From Candidatus Lutibacillus vidarii (GTDB taxonomy: Bacteria > Actinomycetota > Actinomycetes > Actinomycetales > Dermatophilaceae), in the NCBI GenBank assembly GCA_016717165.1, contig JADKGA010000002.1:496001-560000 (forward strand): 64,000 nt of DNA, written 5' to 3'. The notes under the pieces are model-generated. The model was not told the DNA's origin. It was given only the letters and a program-made list of their open reading frames with translations, and ran no database searches. Shown here one piece after another: positions 62,911 through 64,000 of this stretch. Positions within the stretch are counted from its first letter, which is position 1. Every line of letters starts with the position of its first letter. The position numbers and the translations under genes are program-made.

Positions 62911-63672
62911 ATGCGTTCCACTGAGCGGGACACTGCCCCATCTGTGCTGGAACGGGCCTGTTCGGTGATGGAGGCGCTCGACGCCAACCACCCGTACCTC
63001 TCGGTCTCCGAGCTGGCCCGGCGCAGCGGGCTGCCGAAGTCGACGACCCACCGACTGGTCGGCGAGCTGTGCCGGCTCGGCCTACTCGAGTCGACCCGGG
63101 ACGGGATCCGGCTCGGCTTCCGGCTGTTCGAGCTCGGCGAGCTGGTGCCGCGGCACCGCGGCCTGCGTGATGCCGCGCTGCCGTTCATGGAGGACCTCAT
63201 GGAGGCGACCCATCAGCGGGTCCACCTGGCGGTCCTCGAGGGCGTCGAGGTGGTCTACGTCCAGATCCTCGGGTCGCGGTCGGGGATGGCCATGCCGTCG
63301 CGGATCGGCGGGCGGCTGCCCGCGCATGCGACCGGAGTCGGCAAGGCCATTCTCGCGTTCTCCCCACCGTCGGTGGTCAGTGCCCGGATGGAGGCCGGCC
63401 TGCCCCGGCTGAGCCCGCGGACCATCGTCATGCCGGGGGCGCTGACCCGCGAGCTCGCGACGATCCGCGAGCAGGGCGTCGCCTACGACCGCGAGGAGTC
63501 CAGCCCGGGCATCGCCTGCGCCGCGGCCCCGGTCTTCGGCATGCACGGGGTCGTCGTCGCGGGGCTGTCGGTCTCCGGACGTACCGGGCAGATCGACGTG
63601 GAGAAGATCGCGCCCGCGGTGCGGACCGCGGCGCTGGCGCTGAGCCGCCGGCTGCGCACCCAGCCGTTCTAG
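62911..63672 (+). CDS. IclR-family regulator 2
   Basis: 253-residue regulator, divergent from regulator 1. The winged helix has LSVSELARRSGLPKSTTHRLVGEL, and the effector domain has VHLAVLEGVEVVYVQILGSRSG and RLPAHATGVGKAILAF. It converges on a phenol hydroxylase component gene, so it may regulate the upper pathway (phenol to catechol) while regulator 1 serves the lower one. That division is inference. Confidence 0.9.
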   Translation: MRSTERDTAPSVLERACSVMEALDANHPYLSVSELARRSGLPKSTTHRLVGELCRLGLLESTRDGIRLGFRLFELGELVPRHRGLRDAALPFMEDLMEATHQRVHLAVLEGVEVVYVQILGSRSGMAMPSRIGGRLPAHATGVGKAILAFSPPSVVSARMEAGLPRLSPRTIVMPGALTRELATIREQGVAYDREESSPGIACAAAPVFGMHGVVVAGLSVSGRTGQIDVEKIAPAVRTAALALSRRLRTQPF

Positions 63673-63701
63673 CGTGGGCGCGGGGCAGCGGCGAGGCCGG
63701 A

Positions 63702-64000
63702 CTAGCGCTTGATCAGCGGGCTGGCGACGCCACCGCCCTTGTCGCCGGCGTTGAAGAACTCCTCGCGGTAGATATCCCGCGGGAACAGCCGCCGCGCCAT
63801 CAAGGTCTTCAGGGCCGCCTCGACCATGAGCGGCGGGCCGCAGAGGTAGCCCTTGCAGCCCGACAAGGTGGCGTGGTCGGCGGCGATGACATCGGTGACC
63901 ATGCCGTAGCCGTACCGCTGTGGATCCTCCCCGGCGGCCTCGACCTGCTCGGCGGTCTCCTCGGACAGACACGGCCGGTAGGTGAACTGGTCGAACTCGT
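63702..64000 (-). CDS. dmpP: Phenol hydroxylase reductase component, C-terminal part (partial)
   Basis: The last 98 residues of an NAD(P)H:flavin reductase that feeds electrons to a multicomponent phenol monooxygenase. YGYGMVTDVIAADHATLSGCKGYLCGPPLMVEAALKTL is the NAD-binding end of DmpP-type reductases, and RRLFPRDIYREEFF is their usual tail. The ferredoxin and FAD domains lie beyond the window. It links the meta-cleavage operon to phenol as the likely growth substrate. Confidence 0.82.
   Translation of the reverse strand, partial: EFDQFTYRPCLSEETAEQVEAAGEDPQRYGYGMVTDVIAADHATLSGCKGYLCGPPLMVEAALKTLMARRLFPRDIYREEFFNAGDKGGGVASPLIKR

Overview
This 64 kb window is a chromosomal piece of a high-GC Gram-positive actinobacterium. 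The rpsM-rpsK-rpsD-rpoA-rplQ and rplM-rpsI-glmM blocks, the SCO2322-type secreted protein and the many GTG starts all point that way. Overall style suggests Micrococcales, possibly Intrasporangiaceae, but the rank below phylum is an impression.

Layout. 1-5.1 kb: the 3' end of an unknown gene, then a leftward D-alanine cassette (alanine racemase, D-Ala-D-Ala ligase, VanX-type dipeptidase) downstream of a NarL-type two-component system. 5.4-10.5 kb: infA, rpmJ, rpsM, rpsK, rpsD, rpoA, rplQ with an unusual C-terminal module, and truA. 10.6-15.9 kb: a leftward branched-chain-amino-acid/amide ABC importer next to a GntR/FCD repressor, with a palindromic operator between them. 16.2-21.9 kb: one giant secreted enzyme carrying an alpha-amylase and a pullulanase. 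22-25.3 kb: an ArsR-like regulator, rplM, rpsI, glmM. 25.4-31.8 kb: a secreted sedolisin-like protease, carbonic anhydrase, class I fumarase and a LacI regulator. 32-39.7 kb: an operon for raffinose-type sugars (ABC importer, alpha-galactosidase, GH32 beta-fructosidase) facing a fructokinase. 39.8-41.9 kb: a small membrane-anchored protein and exonuclease VII. 41.9-47 kb: a corrinoid salvage operon behind a cobalamin riboswitch (secreted SCO2322-family protein, ECF T, fused ECF ATPases, ECF S, cobU). 47-48.1 kb: ispH.

48.1-56.3 kb is a mobile-element graveyard. A single IS3-family element has been interrupted three times: by an IS30-family element (3-bp target duplication CTG), by a Tn554-like pair of tyrosine recombinases bounded by inverted repeats, and by an IS21-family element (5-bp duplication GCCCT). 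Removing the three insertions in silico leaves an IS3 element of about 1.34 kb with matching ends. The IS3 element abuts an IS110-type remnant. Most of the transposase genes here are broken.

56.4-64 kb is the lower meta-cleavage pathway for phenol/catechol: 2-hydroxymuconic semialdehyde dehydrogenase, 4-oxalocrotonate tautomerase, oxalocrotonate decarboxylase, hydroxy-oxovalerate aldolase, acylating acetaldehyde dehydrogenase and oxopentenoate hydratase. It is followed by two divergent IclR regulators and the end of a phenol hydroxylase reductase gene. The pathway would take 2-hydroxymuconic semialdehyde to pyruvate and acetyl-CoA.

Two cross-cutting observations. Several genes appear to be leaderless, with a TANNNT -10 box 6-7 nt before the start codon. 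Four otherwise good genes carry single-base frameshifts that each look like one base lost from a G/C run; these may be sequencing errors and need checking before any gene is called dead.
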